Position numbers and translations under genes: made by a program | Origin: Paenibacillus paeoniae | GTDB lineage: Bacteria > Bacillota > Bacilli > Paenibacillales > Paenibacillaceae | Length of the DNA stretch: 64,000 bases | Direction of reading: 5' to 3' | Assembly: GCF_003388735.1 (NCBI RefSeq) | Contig: NZ_QUBQ01000002.1 | Coordinates: forward strand, 310,001-374,000 | The notes under the pieces: model-generated | What the model saw: the letters and a program-made list of their open reading frames with translations, nothing else | Databases searched by the model: none | What the model was told of the DNA's origin: nothing | Shown: positions 1-13,200 of the stretch, piece by piece | How the letters are laid out: every line of letters starts with the position of its first letter | How positions within the stretch are numbered: position 1 is the first letter of the stretch

Positions 1-3000
1 CCCTGCCGACAATCTCGCCCTGGTACTCTTGCTTTCGCAGAGGCTGGACCCATCGGCTGAGTTCTTGAATGGCGGGATAGGCGAACAAATTACGAATTTC
101 CATCTTGTATCCGGCCTGATACAGCCGTGCAGAAACTTGTATCGCTTTAATAGAGTCTCCGCCCATATCGAAGAACCTGTCACCTCTGCCAACTCTGCTC
201 ACGCCTAATACCTCTTGCCAAATTTGCGACAGCTTCACCTCCAACTCATTCTCTGGCGGTGTATAGACAGCATCGCGCTCTACGCTATCCTCCGGCTTCG
301 GCAGGGCTTGCCGATCGAGCTTGCCGTTGGTTGTGAGCGGAAGATGTTCTACCCGCACAAAATAATGCGGAATCATATACTCCGGCAATCGGCGCGCCAG
401 TATACGGCGCCATTCGGCCTGCGCTCTTGCTTCATTGGCTTCATAATAGACGGCGAGCGACTGTTGTCCTGACGCATCCCGTATGGCGATAACTGCCGCT
501 CCGCGAATGCCCGGCTCCCGCTGCACATGCGCCGCCACCTCGCCCAGCTCAATCCGGTGTCCCCGGATTTTCACCTGATCGTCTATCCGCCCCCTGTATT
601 CCAGCGTCCCGTCCGCCAGCCATCTGGCCAGATCGCCCGTCCGGTACATCCGCTCGCCGGGCCGGTACGGATCGGGAAGGAAGCGTTCGGCCGTCAGCTC
701 TGCCCGGTTCAGATAACCTCTTGCGACCCCTTCGCCCGCTATATACAGCTCGCCTGCCGTCCCGATCGGAGCCAGCCCGTCATTCTCCGGTGACCATATA
801 TACGCGCGTAGGGTCGGCAGTGGCTTCCCGATTGAGCTGGCGGTCCCTTCCATGTCCGCCTCCTCCAGCTCTCGGTAAGTGACATGGACTGTCGTCTCTG
901 TAATGCCGTACATGTTCACCAGTTTGATACCCGGATAGCTTTCTCGCCACGGCTTCAATCGGGACGGAGTCAGCGCCTCGCCGCCGAAGATGACGTATCT
1001 CAGCGCCAGCTTCCTCGCCGCAGATTCGCTCATCGCCTGGATAAGCGGATAGAACGCTGTCGGCGTCTGGTTCAGCACCGTAATGCCCTCTCGTTCAAGC
1101 AGCTCCGCCATCGCTTGCGGGTCCTGCGCCACCGGCTTCGGCACGATATGCAAACTTCCTCCGTAGAGCAAAGCTCCGTACATCTCCCAGACCGAGAAGT
1201 CAAAGCAATACGAATGGAACATCGTCCAGCGGTCCGTATCGCCAAAGTCGAAGCGATTGCCGCTGTTCATGAGCAGACGCACCACATTCCGGTGCTCGAT
1301 CATGACGCCCTTGGGCTTACCTGTCGTTCCTGACGTATAAATGACGTAAGCAAGATCATAAGGGCCGGTATAGTCGGACAAATCCTCTTCCGACTGAAGG
1401 TTCACATCGTCCACAGCAGCTTCTATTGCCGCGGCTTGCAACGCGACTACATCTTCCCATACTGGTGAAGCGCTACTGTTCTGCCCCCCGATCTGACCAT
1501 CCGCAAGCAGCTCCAGCAAGTTGCAGCCGGCAGGCACCACGTTCTGCAGATTACTTCCGCTTCGCGCAAGCAGCAAGCTGGCCCCGCTATCTTCCAGGAT
1601 GTAGTGAATCCGCTCCTCCGGATAATCCGGATCGATCGGCACGTATGCGCCTCCCGCCTTCAAGATCGCCAAGAGCCCGACAATCATTCCGACCGAGCGG
1701 TCTAACAGCACCCCTACAAGCGACTTCCGTCTGATGCCGCAGCTTCTTAGGTCCGAAGCCAACTTGGCTGCACGCTCTTGCAGCTCCACATAACTGATTC
1801 TCTCTTCGCCGTGCACCACCGCGATATGGCCCGGCGTCCGCAACGCCTGTTCCTCGAATAAAGCATGCAGCGTCTTCTCCCTCGGATAGGACGCCTCCGT
1901 CGCGTTGAACCCCTCCAGCAGCAGCATTCTTTCCTCTTCACTCAGCACTTCCAAATCCTTCAGCTTGGCGTCTGGGCTCTGCGCTGCCGATGCCAGCAGC
2001 TCCAAGAGATGGCCGCTCCAGCGTTCCATCGTCGTCCGCTCGAACAGCACCGTGCTATATTCCAGCGTAAACCAAATTTCACCCTCCGCTTCCCACGCCT
2101 CCAGCGTCAGATCCGCCTTCGCCACCTTCATCTCCACCGGATACGGCGTGACTTTCATGTCTCCAAGCCGGTAAGGCGGCAGCTCCATGTTCTGCACAAC
2201 CAGCATGACGTCATACAGCGCATGACGGCTCATGTCCCGCTGTGGCTGTACCCGCTCTACCAGCTTCTCGAACGGGTAATGCTGATGCTCATAAGCCTCC
2301 AACGCATTGCGCTTCACCTTCTCCACGAAGGCGCGGAATGTCTGCTCTGGCTCTTGCTTATTGCGCAACGCCAGCGTATGAACGAACATGCCGATCAAGC
2401 CTTCCGTCTCCGGCGCATCCCGGCCTGCGACCGGTGTGCCGACGACGATGTCCGTCTGCCCCGTGTACCGCGACAGCAGCACGTTGTACGCTGCGAGCAG
2501 CAGCATATGCAGCGTCGCACCCGTCTCCTCCGCCAGCCGCTTCAGCTTGCCGCCCAGCTCTGCTCCCGAGCTGAACGTAATCCGGTCGCCCGCGAAGCTC
2601 CGAAGAGGCGGCCTTGGCTTGTCCGTCGGCAGCTCCAGCACCGGCAGCTCCCCGGCGAACTGCGACAGCCAGTACCGCTCCTGTGCCTGCATCGCTTCGC
2701 CGGCAAGCTGCTCTTGCTGCCAGACCGCATAATCCTTGTACTGAATGCGTGGCCTCGCCCGCTCCGGTCCGCCGTCGTACTGCTGCATCAGCTCCTCCGC
2801 CCAGATGCCCATCGAGACCCCGTCGGCAATGCTATGATGCATGTCCGTCAGCAGCAGGCTGCGCGCATTTCCCAAGTGAACAAGCGCAACCCGCACAAGC
2901 GGCGCTTGCGACAAGTCGAACGGCCGAAGGAATTGCCGGATATGCTCTTCCGCGCTCCGCCCTTTGCCGGCAACCTCCTCCAGCGCCAGCTCAGCATCCT

Positions 3001-6000
3001 CCTGGATCACCTGTACCGGCTCCCCTTCATGCATAACCAGCGCCGTGCGCAGAATATCATGACGCCGGACAAGCGCCGCAAGCGCCTTCGACAGCCGTTC
3101 GCTCTCAACTGTCCCTTCCAGCAGCAAGGCATTCGGGATGTTATAGACCGTCGAGCTTCCTTCCAGCCCGCTCAGTACGTACAGCCGTTTCTGCATCGAC
3201 GTAACGGGATAGAATGCCTGCTCTGATGCTTTCAGAATCGGCTGGTTTTTCCGCTCTGACAGCTCAGCTTCCTCTGCCTGAAGAGCTCGATTTTGTTCGG
3301 TCTCCTCCATATGCCTGGCAAGCTTTCGAATCGTGCTGTGCTCGAACAAGGCCGAGATTGGAATGGCACGATTCATCGTCTGATGAATGCGGCTGACGAC
3401 ACGCATCGCCTTAAGCGAATGGCCCCCGCAATCGAAGAAGCTATGATCAATCCCCAGCGGCCATACTTGAAGCACTTGTTGCCAGATGTGCGCAAGCTGC
3501 TCCTCCATCTCCGTCTCCGGGGCGGCATAATCTACAGCTTGATTGCCCCTGCCATCCGGTCCCGGCAATGCCTTGCGGTCCAGCTTGCCGCTGACGGTTG
3601 TAGGCATCGCATCGAGCCTGACAAAGTGCGTTGGAAGCATATAATCCGGCAGCTCCTTACGCAAGGCTTCTCGCCACTCCAAAGGCTGCCACTCGCCTTT
3701 GGCTACAACATAGGCGTACAGCTCCGTCTCGCCCGCTTCATCCTTATGAGCCAGCACTGCCGCTTCCTGCAGCTCGCTCATCTTTCTCAGCTTGCCTTCG
3801 ATCTCGTCAAGCTCGATTCGGTAACCCCGCACCTTGACCTGATGATCCTTCCGTCCCAAACATTCCAGCAAGCCGTCCTCGCGCCAGCGCGCAAGATCTC
3901 CTGTCGCGTACGCCCTCTCGCCTGCTGCGGGAAGCGATACAAATTTCTCGGAGGTCAGCTCCGGCATATTCACATAACCCCGAGCAAGCCCGGTTCCTCC
4001 TATATAGAGCTCTCCGACGATGCCTGGCGGCTGCAGATTACCGCTTGCATCCACGATATAGGCGGTCTCTCCCGCGAGCGGACGGCCGATGCTTATATAT
4101 CTTTGCTCCTTCTCATCATCAAGCAATCGCGAGGTCGACCATACCGTCGTCTCCGTAGGGCCGTACATGTTGTATACTTTCGCCGTTGTATGCTTGCGAA
4201 TGCCATGAAGCAGCGAATGGGGAAACGGTTCGCCGCCGATACACAGCAGCTCCAGGCGCAGCATCCAATCATTCGCTCCCTCCTGCAATAAAGCATGTAT
4301 GCGCGTCGGGGTCATTTGAGCCATCGTAACCGGATGCGCTTGCAGCAGCCGATTCAGTGCTTGGGCATCATACCGCTCCTCTTGATTCGCAACGATAACC
4401 GTCATGCCATAGGCAAGCGGAAGCAGCGACTCCACTGTGAAAATATCAAAAGCGGGCGTGGTCAGACATAGGATTGCTTCCTGGTCCTCAATCGGCAGCG
4501 CCTGCACCATGCTGGCCAAAAATCGGCTCAACGGCTGCTGCTCGATCATCACTCCTTTTGGCTTGCCGGTAGATCCTGAAGTATAGATGATATAAGCAAG
4601 CTGATCAGAAGCGATAGGGCGATGAACCCTTTGGGCAGAATAGGGAGCGATCGCATTGCGGTCGTATTGCCATTTATGCCTGCTCCCTTCGATTTCCTTA
4701 TCCGCTTTGAAGTTGATATCCAGCAGCACATCATAACGGAACCGGGTAAGCTCGTTGCCGATCGAATGGATTTTATTCGAACAGCGAGCCGAGCGGAGCC
4801 CGGTCAAGCTGTGAACCAGATCCGTGAAATAAGCTCGCGGGAGGAATAGCTCCTCGCTGTAATCGAGTTTGGTACGCGCCTGAGGATACTGTTGCTTGTA
4901 CTCACGCAAAGAAGCGAGCAGCTCAGGCTTCTTGTCCATGTCCATCACATCGCCGACCAGAATAACGCCTTCGTCTTTCATCAATCCGATTACCAGCTCC
5001 AGCACTCCTCTGAAGTATTGATGGCCATGGAAATATTGAATGACGCTATTCAATATAACGATATCGAAGCGTTGCCCTTGCAATTGGCCAATCTCGTGTG
5101 CGGCCAGGGTATGCAGCTCTATTTGGGACAGGGACAACTCCCTTGCCTTGCGCCTTGTCCTCTCAATAGTGGCTGCCGACATATCCGTACCTACATAGCT
5201 GCCGACATGGGGGGCGATCCGGAACATCGTTAGTCCCGTGGCGCAGCCGATCTCCAGCACGCGCGAGTCCATTCTCAAGTAAGGCTGCAACTTCTGAAAG
5301 GCATTAACGGAAAACTCCTCCATCTCCTCCTCTCCAAGCGGTTCGCCCGTATAGCTGCTTAGCCAGCCTCCCCCTGAAATATCATCCGCAGCCTCAGCTC
5401 CCACATGCTCCCATAGCTCCCGTTCCATCAGCTCATTATTTACCCGCTCCTGCTCGTCATAGATATGAAGGGAATCCAGACATAAGTAGCTATGAAGGGA
5501 AGGGCATTGCCATTGAAGCCTGTTCAACGATTTGATATTGGACTTGCTGGATATCATCAACTCCATTCCGGAGTCCTCGATAATAGATGCCACTCGTTCC
5601 TCTGGGAATAAGGGATCGATTGGAATATAAGGGACGCCTGCTTTCAGGCAGCCAAGCATCGCAGCCAGGACATGGACCGATCCCTCCAGCCATAGGCCGA
5701 CCGGCCCCTCCCCGGGCTCTCCCTTCCGCTCATCAAAAAAGGCCGCGATCCGATTGGACTCCTCGTCAAGCTGCCGGTAGGTCACGCTTTTGCCCTCGAA
5801 TATAACTGCGAGTTTGTCCGGATGCCGATCAGCCATTTCCTCAAATTGCTTGTGTACAAGGCGGGATAGACTTAAGTCTGCCATCGCGCCTGCATTCCAG
5901 GCTTTCAGCCATTCGCTTTCTTCAGCCGTCAATAGCTCAATCCGCTCAACAGCTATATTGGGGTTAGTCATAATCTGATTCATGATAGCGGTCATATGGC

Positions 6001-7261
6001 TTTCAATTGCCTTCATTTGACGCTCTTTATACACGTGCCGGTTATAAATAAGTCTGACGGTAATTTGCTTATGAAGCGCAATCATAATGTTGAGGTCGTA
6101 GTTGGTTTGTTCGTAGGTTTGAATATCGTCTACGGTGAAGGAGAGCCCGGAAAGGGCAGATTGCTCTGCCGTATCCAGTTCCAGAGGATAGTTTTGAAAA
6201 ATATAAATATGATCGAGCAGTTGCTGCTTGAGTGCCGACAAATCTTGAATATCCGCCAACGAAGCATAATCGAACTGTTCCGAAGCGACGCTCCCTTTTC
6301 TTACCCTGTCGAGCAGGTCCAGGAAAGTCATCCCTTGATCGGATTTTACCCGTACAGGGATCGTATTGATGAATAAGCCGATCATGTGCTCAATGCCTGC
6401 AATGTCGGTAGGTCGACCCGATACGACAGAGCCGAATACTACATCGCGTGTGTCGTTGTACTTCTGAAGCAGCACGCCCCATATCGCTTGAAGGACATGA
6501 TTAATCGTGACCTGGTGGGTTCTGGCTAACCTCACCAGGTTATCCGTGCTCTCCTCGCTCCAAACGAATTGCCAATGGCTTTGCTCATACTCGCGATGAT
6601 GGACCGGACTGAGCTCCAGCATTGGAATGCCGGACGACTGGTCGAATCCGTCCAAGTAACTATCCCAGTAGTCAAGAGCATCATCTGCCGACCTGGTGCC
6701 CAGCCAATGAATATACTCGCTGTAGGGAACCGACGGTGTGATCGCAATCCGCCGGCCCGCTGCTAGCTCACGGTAGAAACCGAATAAATCGTCCAAGATC
6801 AACTGGATACACCAGCCGTCCATTACAATATGGTGATGGCAAAGCACGATTCGGAAACGATCAGCCCCTAGCTGCAATAAGGCTGCGCGAATCAATACAT
6901 CCTTGGCGAGATCAAATCCGCGTTCGCGATCGTTGAGCGCATATTGATCGGCTCCAGCTTCGGCTTCCTCAGAGGACATCCCACGCAAATCTACAGCAGG
7001 GACGGCGGTTCTCCTTTCCTTCAGCAATACTTGTCTCGGTTTCTGCACACGATCATGGATAAAAGAGGTTCTTAATATATCATGCTTCTGAATGAGCAGA
7101 TTAAGGCTTTCCTCTAACATATCGCGGTCGCAACGACCCCTCACAGCAAAGATCATTTGCTGAATGTAGACTTGGGAATCCGGTTCCATCACCGAATGGA
7201 ACAGCATGCCTTCCTGAGTTGGGGATAGGGAATAAATGCTCTCTATCGCGTTTGTCTTCAT
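1..7261 (-). CDS. Nonribosomal peptide synthetase, 3' end cut off by the window edge: C-A(a2-MT-a3)-T-C-A(Thr)-T-
   Basis: Open from ATG 7261 (GAGGTG upstream) through position 2, so 2420 codons are visible with no stop. Domain order by motif: condensation domain with HHHIVMDGW near residues 141-149; adenylation N-part with a2 [11 protein letters not shown] near 540; an embedded SAM methyltransferase near 600-853; adenylation a3 [11 protein letters not shown] near 892; carrier [12 protein letters not shown] near 1280; second condensation domain (HHSIADG near 1480); second adenylation domain near 1800-2320; carrier [14 protein letters not shown] near 2365. By hand alignment to GrsA the specificity residues are DIVQCGMVWK (closest to the glycine code DILQLGLIWK) and DFWNIGMVHK (the usual threonine code). 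The N-terminal C domain follows a D-residue from the upstream synthetase, so it should be DCL. The last carrier has the GGDSI form that precedes E domains in this cluster, so an epimerase probably follows off-window. It starts 21 bp after the preceding NRPS gene and is surely co-transcribed. Cytoplasmic. Confidence 0.97.
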   Translation of the reverse strand, partial: MKTNAIESIYSLSPTQEGMLFHSVMEPDSQVYIQQMIFAVRGRCDRDMLEESLNLLIQKHDILRTSFIHDRVQKPRQVLLKERRTAVPAVDLRGMSSEEAEAGADQYALNDRERGFDLAKDVLIRAALLQLGADRFRIVLCHHHIVMDGWCIQLILDDLFGFYRELAAGRRIAITPSVPYSEYIHWLGTRSADDALDYWDSYLDGFDQSSGIPMLELSPVHHREYEQSHWQFVWSEESTDNLVRLARTHQVTINHVLQAIWGVLLQKYNDTRDVVFGSVVSGRPTDIAGIEHMIGLFINTIPVRVKSDQGMTFLDLLDRVRKGSVASEQFDYASLADIQDLSALKQQLLDHIYIFQNYPLELDTAEQSALSGLSFTVDDIQTYEQTNYDLNIMIALHKQITVRLIYNRHVYKERQMKAIESHMTAIMNQIMTNPNIAVERIELLTAEESEWLKAWNAGAMADLSLSRLVHKQFEEMADRHPDKLAVIFEGKSVTYRQLDEESNRIAAFFDERKGEPGEGPVGLWLEGSVHVLAAMLGCLKAGVPYIPIDPLFPEERVASIIEDSGMELMISSKSNIKSLNRLQWQCPSLHSYLCLDSLHIYDEQERVNNELMERELWEHVGAEAADDISGGGWLSSYTGEPLGEEEMEEFSVNAFQKLQPYLRMDSRVLEIGCATGLTMFRIAPHVGSYVGTDMSAATIERTRRKARELSLSQIELHTLAAHEIGQLQGQRFDIVILNSVIQYFHGHQYFRGVLELVIGLMKDEGVILVGDVMDMDKKPELLASLREYKQQYPQARTKLDYSEELFLPRAYFTDLVHSLTGLRSARCSNKIHSIGNELTRFRYDVLLDINFKADKEIEGSRHKWQYDRNAIAPYSAQRVHRPIASDQLAYIIYTSGSTGKPKGVMIEQQPLSRFLASMVQALPIEDQEAILCLTTPAFDIFTVESLLPLAYGMTVIVANQEERYDAQALNRLLQAHPVTMAQMTPTRIHALLQEGANDWMLRLELLCIGGEPFPHSLLHGIRKHTTAKVYNMYGPTETTVWSTSRLLDDEKEQRYISIGRPLAGETAYIVDASGNLQPPGIVGELYIGGTGLARGYVNMPELTSEKFVSLPAAGERAYATGDLARWREDGLLECLGRKDHQVKVRGYRIELDEIEGKLRKMSELQEAAVLAHKDEAGETELYAYVVAKGEWQPLEWREALRKELPDYMLPTHFVRLDAMPTTVSGKLDRKALPGPDGRGNQAVDYAAPETEMEEQLAHIWQQVLQVWPLGIDHSFFDCGGHSLKAMRVVSRIHQTMNRAIPISALFEHSTIRKLARHMEETEQNRALQAEEAELSERKNQPILKASEQAFYPVTSMQKRLYVLSGLEGSSTVYNIPNALLLEGTVESERLSKALAALVRRHDILRTALVMHEGEPVQVIQEDAELALEEVAGKGRSAEEHIRQFLRPFDLSQAPLVRVALVHLGNARSLLLTDMHHSIADGVSMGIWAEELMQQYDGGPERARPRIQYKDYAVWQQEQLAGEAMQAQERYWLSQFAGELPVLELPTDKPRPPLRSFAGDRITFSSGAELGGKLKRLAEETGATLHMLLLAAYNVLLSRYTGQTDIVVGTPVAGRDAPETEGLIGMFVHTLALRNKQEPEQTFRAFVEKVKRNALEAYEHQHYPFEKLVERVQPQRDMSRHALYDVMLVVQNMELPPYRLGDMKVTPYPVEMKVAKADLTLEAWEAEGEIWFTLEYSTVLFERTTMERWSGHLLELLASAAQSPDAKLKDLEVLSEEERMLLLEGFNATEASYPREKTLHALFEEQALRTPGHIAVVHGEERISYVELQERAAKLASDLRSCGIRRKSLVGVLLDRSVGMIVGLLAILKAGGAYVPIDPDYPEERIHYILEDSGASLLLARSGSNLQNVVPAGCNLLELLADGQIGGQNSSASPVWEDVVALQAAAIEAAVDDVNLQSEEDLSDYTGPYDLAYVIYTSGTTGKPKGVMIEHRNVVRLLMNSGNRFDFGDTDRWTMFHSYCFDFSVWEMYGALLYGGSLHIVPKPVAQDPQAMAELLEREGITVLNQTPTAFYPLIQAMSESAARKLALRYVIFGGEALTPSRLKPWRESYPGIKLVNMYGITETTVHVTYRELEEADMEGTASSIGKPLPTLRAYIWSPENDGLAPIGTAGELYIAGEGVARGYLNRAELTAERFLPDPYRPGERMYRTGDLARWLADGTLEYRGRIDDQVKIRGHRIELGEVAAHVQREPGIRGAAVIAIRDASGQQSLAVYYEANEARAQAEWRRILARRLPEYMIPHYFVRVEHLPLTTNGKLDRQALPKPEDSVERDAVYTPPENELEVKLSQIWQEVLGVSRVGRGDRFFDMGGDSIKAIQVSARLYQAGYKMEIRNLFAYPAIQELSRWVQPLRKQEYQGEIVGR
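481..1340 (-). repeat. Threonine adenylation core, near-identical DNA copy 1 (copy 2 at 12349-13205)
   Basis: By eye the DNA from about 481 to 1340 matches 12349-13205 with only scattered changes, covering the specificity pocket to the a10 region of both Thr-activating domains. Flanking segments, especially the a2-a3 linker, are clearly different, so this is a recent duplication or gene conversion of the pocket-bearing core between two synthetase genes. Confidence 0.85.
1800..3165 (-). repeat. Condensation-domain repeat, copy 1 of 3 (others near 10480-11790 and 13585-14945)
   Basis: Three stretches of about 1.3 kb encode the same LCL condensation domain with almost the same DNA; long runs match exactly, for example around [11 protein letters not shown] and the PFEKLVE region. 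Copies 1 and 3 are the closest pair. The repeats are large enough to recombine and to collapse in short-read assemblies. Confidence 0.85.
4700..5460 (-). other. SAM-dependent methyltransferase domain inserted in an adenylation domain between motifs a2 and a3
   Basis: Seen: after the a2 motif (PYIPIDP, about 5620-5650) the reading frame leaves the adenylation fold and shows [11 protein letters not shown], then VLEIGCATG (SAM motif I, about 5240-5270), YVGTDMS, and [13 protein letters not shown], before returning to the adenylation fold at [11 protein letters not shown] (4554-4588). The NSVxQYF and GDV motifs are typical of NRPS-embedded methyltransferases. Those domains most often sit between a8 and a9; insertion at a2-a3 is the rarer known class of interrupted adenylation domain. 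The target atom (backbone N or side chain) cannot be told from the sequence. With a Gly-like code, N-methylglycine would be the simplest product. Confidence 0.9.
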
Positions 7262-7282
7262 CTCATTTCACCTCACGATTCG

Positions 7283-10200
7283 TTAGTCCAACACATCCAG
7301 AATAGCCGTTAGATCATCCATAGACAGCTCCTCGTCGCTTATAGGCCTGGCAGCAGCGTCTCCTTGCAGCATGCAATGCTCGATAATCGCTAGCAGCGAG
7401 GACCTGTAACAAGCCGCAAGCCGCTGTATCGACTCTTCCATATACCGGCTGGAATCGTAACCGATTTGGAATTGCAGCTGCTTATTCCGCACAGCTCCAT
7501 TCAGATCAATCTCATGTGTCCTCTTGTTTTGAACCCCGATCATATGTCCCATTGGCAGGGCGGAAGGCTCGAACCAGTCCGAGCGCATATCCTGGTCCAG
7601 CTGTCCGAAATAATTAAAGCTGATGCGCGGAGCGAGACTTCCCATACCCTCTTCCGCAGGGGTTCCCCTTGAAGTCAGATACTTCAGAATGCCGTAACCG
7701 ATTCCCTTGTAAGGGACCTGTCGCAGCATCTCCTTCGTTTCCGGTACCGACCTATGCGGCTCTCCCCCCCGTAAGACGACGGGATAGGCTGCAGTGAACC
7801 ATCCGACCGTACGCGACACGTCCACGTCCGGTATCCCTAATTCGCGCCCATGCCCTTCCAATTCAATCGCAACCGCCTCTGAACCCGACCAATGGGTGAT
7901 TGCTGTACCCAAGGCAGCCAGCAGAATATCCTGGACAACCGTGCCATAAGCGTGATGAATCTTCTTCAGCAGCAGGTCCGTCTCTTCTGCTTGAAGTGCA
8001 ACAGAGACATGTCCCGATTCCCCGCGTTGCAGCTGGTCTGCAACCAGCTCGCCAGGCGAGCCCAGCGTCTGCTTCACTAATCGGTCTACTTTCTCCCAAT
8101 AATAGGTTTCTCTAGCAAGCCGTCTGCCAGATCCCATCTGCTCAAGCTGCTTCGCCCAGTAACGGTACGAATGTGTCTTGGCCGGGAAATGAATGCGCTC
8201 GCCTCTCACTGCCCCTCCATAACCGGCTGCGAAATCATCCAAAATAATTGTCCAGGAAACGAGATCGACAACCAGATGATGAATAATGATGACGAGATGA
8301 TCGCCGTCATCCGTCTGGAATAAACCCAATCGCACAAGCGGGCCGCCCACCAGATCGAAGCTCGCCTGCCATTCATTCACGGCTGCTTCCATTCGCTCAT
8401 GCTGCCAGCCCAGTCCCTTGTAATCACAGATACTCAGCGTATAGCCTTGCGCATCGGCTGCCCGGCTCCATTGCGTCACTTTTCCATCCGCCCGTGAATA
8501 AGTCATGCGCAGCGCATCGTGATGCTCGGTCATACGCTGGAACACGGCAGCTACCTTATCCGGATCAAACCCTTGCTTGCCGCGCAGAACCATCGACTGA
8601 TTCCAATGCGCCTCCTGCGCGAAGCCATGCCGGAAGAACCAATGCTGAATAGGAGTAAGCGGCACTTCGCCTGTAACTGCCTGCTGATCCATATCCCCAT
8701 CAGAGGCTCTAACATGACCTGCCAGCTCACGGATGACAGGACGGAGGAAAATATCTCTGACCTCCAGCTTGAAGCCCATTGTTTTCAACCGGGACGAAAT
8801 TTGGATAGCCTTGATGGAGTCTCCTCCCAATTCAAAAAAGTTTTCATTCGTTTGAATGCCCTCTAGTCCCAGCACGTTCTCCCACACGGAAATCAATAGT
8901 CGCTCCTCTTCAGTCAAGTCAGCCGCTGATGGTGAAGACGCTCTGCTAATGTTCGGACTTGGCAACGCTTGATGATCCACCTTGCCGTTTGGCGTCATCG
9001 GAATTCGGTCCAGCCTCGTTAAATGAGCAGGAACCATGTAGTAGGGCAGCTCACTGGACAGATAACGCTTCACTTCCTCTTCGGAAAGCAGCTCTGCCGA
9101 AACATAATAGGCGCAGAGAATTCGGTTCTCCCCTTCTTCTCTGACACTCACAGCCGCGTTCCGAATAGTAGAATAGCTTAATAGAGCCTGTACAATCTCA
9201 CCCGTTTCTATCCGGTGTCCCCTTATCTTGAGCTGTTCATCCAATCGGGCGAAAAACTCCAATTCCCCTTTCTCGTTCCACCTGGCCAGGTCACCTGTTC
9301 GATATAGCCGCTCCCCCTCCAGATAAAGATGGGAACCGAATTTTTCTTCCGTTAATTCGGAGAGACGATGATAACCTCTGGCAAGTCCCGCTCCGCTTAC
9401 ACACAGTTGCCCGATCACGCCGATTGGCGCTAGTCGGTCGTATGCATCCAGCAGATAGACGCGTGTATTGGCAATCGGCTTGCCGATCGACATCTTCACA
9501 GACGTCGGATCAATAGGCGCGAAGGTGGTGACGACGCTATTTTCCGTTGGTCCGTATTCGTTGTAGCATTTGATCCCTGTCCCGGCAAAACGGGCAATCA
9601 GTCCGGGACGAGCAGCTTCTCCGCCAAGCACAACCGTGTCCAGGGAGATCCGGCTCAAATCAAGATCATGCAGCATAGCCTCGAATAAGCTTGGCGTCGC
9701 GGTTATATGGGTGATGCCCTCTTGCCTGATATGCAGTTGAATTGAGTCTTGATTACGTGATTGCTCCTGTGACAGCAGCACTACCTTGCCACCCGATAGC
9801 AGCGGTGCGAACAGCTCTGCGGCAAAGGCATCGAATGCCACTGACAGTAGCGGCAGCACCGCGCTGTCTATGCCAAATGCATAGCTGCGTATTCTCCACC
9901 ATACCGTATTGACGATACCGCGATGCTCGACCATGACGCCTTTCGGCTTTCCTGTCGTACCCGACGTGTAGATCACGTAAGCAAGATCGCTTGGACCGCA
10001 TGTATCCCCTATTTCCTCATATAAATCGGTCATCACGCTTGTATCATCGGATACGGCTTCTACCGCAGCAGCCTGCAGATAGGCCACATCATCATTCCAG
10101 CTGGACGCCTCATAGATCGCATCCCCGTTTTCGCCCTTCTCATGAAGTTCTAGCAGTCTGCAGGCAGCGGGCAACATAGCCTTCGCTTCATGTCCGCTTC

Positions 10201-13200
10201 GGGCCAATAACAAGCTGGCCCCGGAATTCTCCAATATATAGCGAATTCGCCCTGCCGGATAATCAGGATCGATCGGCACATAAGCGGCCCCTGCCTTCAA
10301 GATGGCAAGGAATGAGACAATCAAGTCTGCCGAGCGCTCTGCAAGCACGCCGACCGTCGCTCCTCTGCGCACACCCTGCCGCCTAAGCTCCCATGAAAGC
10401 CGGCTGGATCGCGCATTCAGCTCCTCGTAGCTGATCCGTTCCGACCCGAAGACAATTGCCGTACGCGAAGGCGTTCGGGTGACTTGCTCTTCGAACAAGG
10501 CATGCAGCGTTTTCCCCCTTGGATAGGGGGCTTCTGTCGCGTTGAACCCTTCTAACAGCAGCATTCTTTCCTCTTCACTCAGCACTTCCAAATCCTTCAG
10601 CTTGGCGTATGGGCTTTGCGCTGCCGATGCCAGCAGCTGCAAGAGATGGCCGCTCCAGCGCTCTATCGTCGTCCGTTCGAACAGCGCCGTGCTGTATTCC
10701 AGTGCAAATCGGATTTCGCCCTCCGCTTCCCAAGCTTCCAGCGTAAGATCCGCCTTCGCCGCCTTCATCTCTACCGGATACGGCTTAACTTTCAAGCCCC
10801 CAAGCCGGTAAGGCGGCAGCTCCATGTTCTGCACGACCAGCATGACGTCATACAGCGCATGACGGCTCATGTCCCGCTGCGGCTGCACCTGCTCCACCAG
10901 CTTCTCAAACGGGTATTGCTGATGCTCATAGGCCTCCAGCGTATTGCGCTTCACCTTCTCCACAAAGGAGCGGAATGTCTGCTCCGGCTCTTGCGTGTTG
11001 CGCAGCGCAAGCGTATGAACGAACATGCCGATCAAACCTTCCGTCTCTGGCGCATCCCGGCCTGCGGCCGGCGTGCCGACGACGATATCCGTCTGCCCCG
11101 TGTAACGCGACAACAACACGTTGTACGCTGCGAGCAGCAGCATATGCAGTGTCGCCCCCGTCTCCTCCGCCAGCCGCTTCAGCTTGCCGCCCAGCTCCGT
11201 TCCCGAGCCGAACGCAATCCGGTCGCCCGCGAAGCTGCGGATAAGAGGCCTTGGCTTGTCCGTCGGCAGCTCCAGCACCGGCAGCTCCCCGGAGAATTGC
11301 GACAGCCAGTACTGCTCCTGCGCCTTCATCGCTTCGCTGGCGAGCAACTCCTGCTGCCAGACTGCATAATCCTTGTACTGAACGCGCGGCTTCTCCCGCT
11401 CCGGCCCGCCATCATACAACTGCATCAGCTCTTCGGCCCAGATGCCCATCGAGACGCCGTCGGCAATACTGTGATGCATATCCGTCAGAAGCAGGCTTCG
11501 CGCAGGCCCCAGATGAACGAGCGCAACCCGCACAAGCGGCGCTTGCGACAAGTCGAACGGCCGCAGAAATAATCGGATATGCTCCTCCTCGCTCCGTCCA
11601 TCGCCGTCCATCTCCTCCAGCACCAGCTCAGCATCCTCCTGGATCACCTGAACCGGCTCTCCTTCCTGCATGACCAGTGCTGTGCGCAGGATATCATGAC
11701 GCCGGACAAGCGCCACAAGTGCCTTCGACAGCCGCTCGCTTTCTACCGCCCCTTCCAGCATTAGAGCGCTAGGGATGTTGTATAAAAAGCTTTCTTGTTC
11801 CAGCTGGCTGATTACGAAAATCCGTTTCTGCGCCGACGATTGCGGATAATAAGGCCTTGGCTGCGCCGATAAGATTGCCTTCCGTTCCCCGCTCTCCACT
11901 TGATCCAAATAGTGAGCCAATTCTCTGATGGTAGGCTTCCTGAACAACTCCTGCAAAGGAATCGTTTTGCGGAACACAGCTTGTATACGCGTTATCGCGT
12001 TCATCGCTTTTAGTGAATGGCCGCCGAGCTCGAAGAAATGATCCTCTATGCCAATCTGCTTCAAGCCCAGCACGTCGCGCCAAATACGGCACAGCTGCTC
12101 TTCTGTCTCGTTTCCAGGCGGCTCGTAAACATCATCCTGCTCGGCAGCATCCTCCGGCATTGGCAGCGCCTTTTGATCGACCTTGCCATTAGAGGTCAGC
12201 GGAATACGGTCCATTCGCACGTAATAGCCCGGCAACATATACTCCGGCAGTTTTTGCGCTAAGCTCCGCCTCCATGCTCCTTTGGGCATCGTCTCTTCCG
12301 CCTCATAATAGACACAGAGCGATTGCTGCCCCGATGCATCCCGGATGGCGATGACTGCTGCTCCGCGAATGCCCGGCTCCCGCTGCACTTGCGCCGCCAC
12401 CTCGCCCAGCTCAATCCGGTGTCCCCGGATTTTCACCTGATCGTCTATCCGCCCTCTGTATTCCAGCGTCCCGTCCGCCAGCCATCTGGCCAGATCGCCC
12501 GTCCGGTACATCCGCTCGCCGGGCCGGTACGGATCGGGGAAGAATCGTTCGGCCGTCAGCTCTGCCCGGTTCAGATAACCTCTTGCGACCCCTTCGCCCG
12601 CTATATACAGCTCGCCTGCCGTCCCGATTGGAGCCAGCCCGCCATTCTCTGGTGACCGTACATACGCGCGCAGGGTCGGCAGCGGCTTTCCGATTGGGCT
12701 GGCGGTCCCTTCCATGTCCGCCTCCTCCAGCTCTCGGTAAGTGACATGGACTGTCGTCTCTGTAATGCCGTACATGTTCACCAGCTTGATACCCGGATAG
12801 CTTTCTCGCCACGGCTTCAATCGGGACGGAGTCAGCGCCTCGCCGCCGAAGATGACGTATCTCAGCGCCAGCTTCCTCGCCGCAGATTCGCTCATCGCCT
12901 GGATAAGCGGATAGAACGCTGTCGGCGTCTGGTTCAGCACCGTAATGCCCTCTCGTTCAAGCAGCTCCGCCATCGCTTGCGGGTCCTGCGCTACCGGCTT
13001 CGGCACGATATGCAAACTTCCTCCGTAGAGCAAAGCTCCGTACATCTCCCAGACTGAGAAGTCAAAGCAATAGGAGTGGAACATCGTCCAGCGGTCCGTA
13101 TCGCCAAAGTCGAAGCGATTGCCGCTGTTCATCAGCAGACGCACCACATTCCGGTGCTCAATCATGACGCCCTTCGGCTTGCCTGTCGTACCCGATGTAT

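Noticed and set aside
1865..3226. Long plus-strand frame (453 codons) and several similar ones across 1-22 kb
   Set aside because: They lie opposite the NRPS genes, have Arg/Gln/His-rich unnatural composition, lack ribosome sites and recur wherever the repeated condensation domain occurs. They are shadows of high-GC coding DNA.
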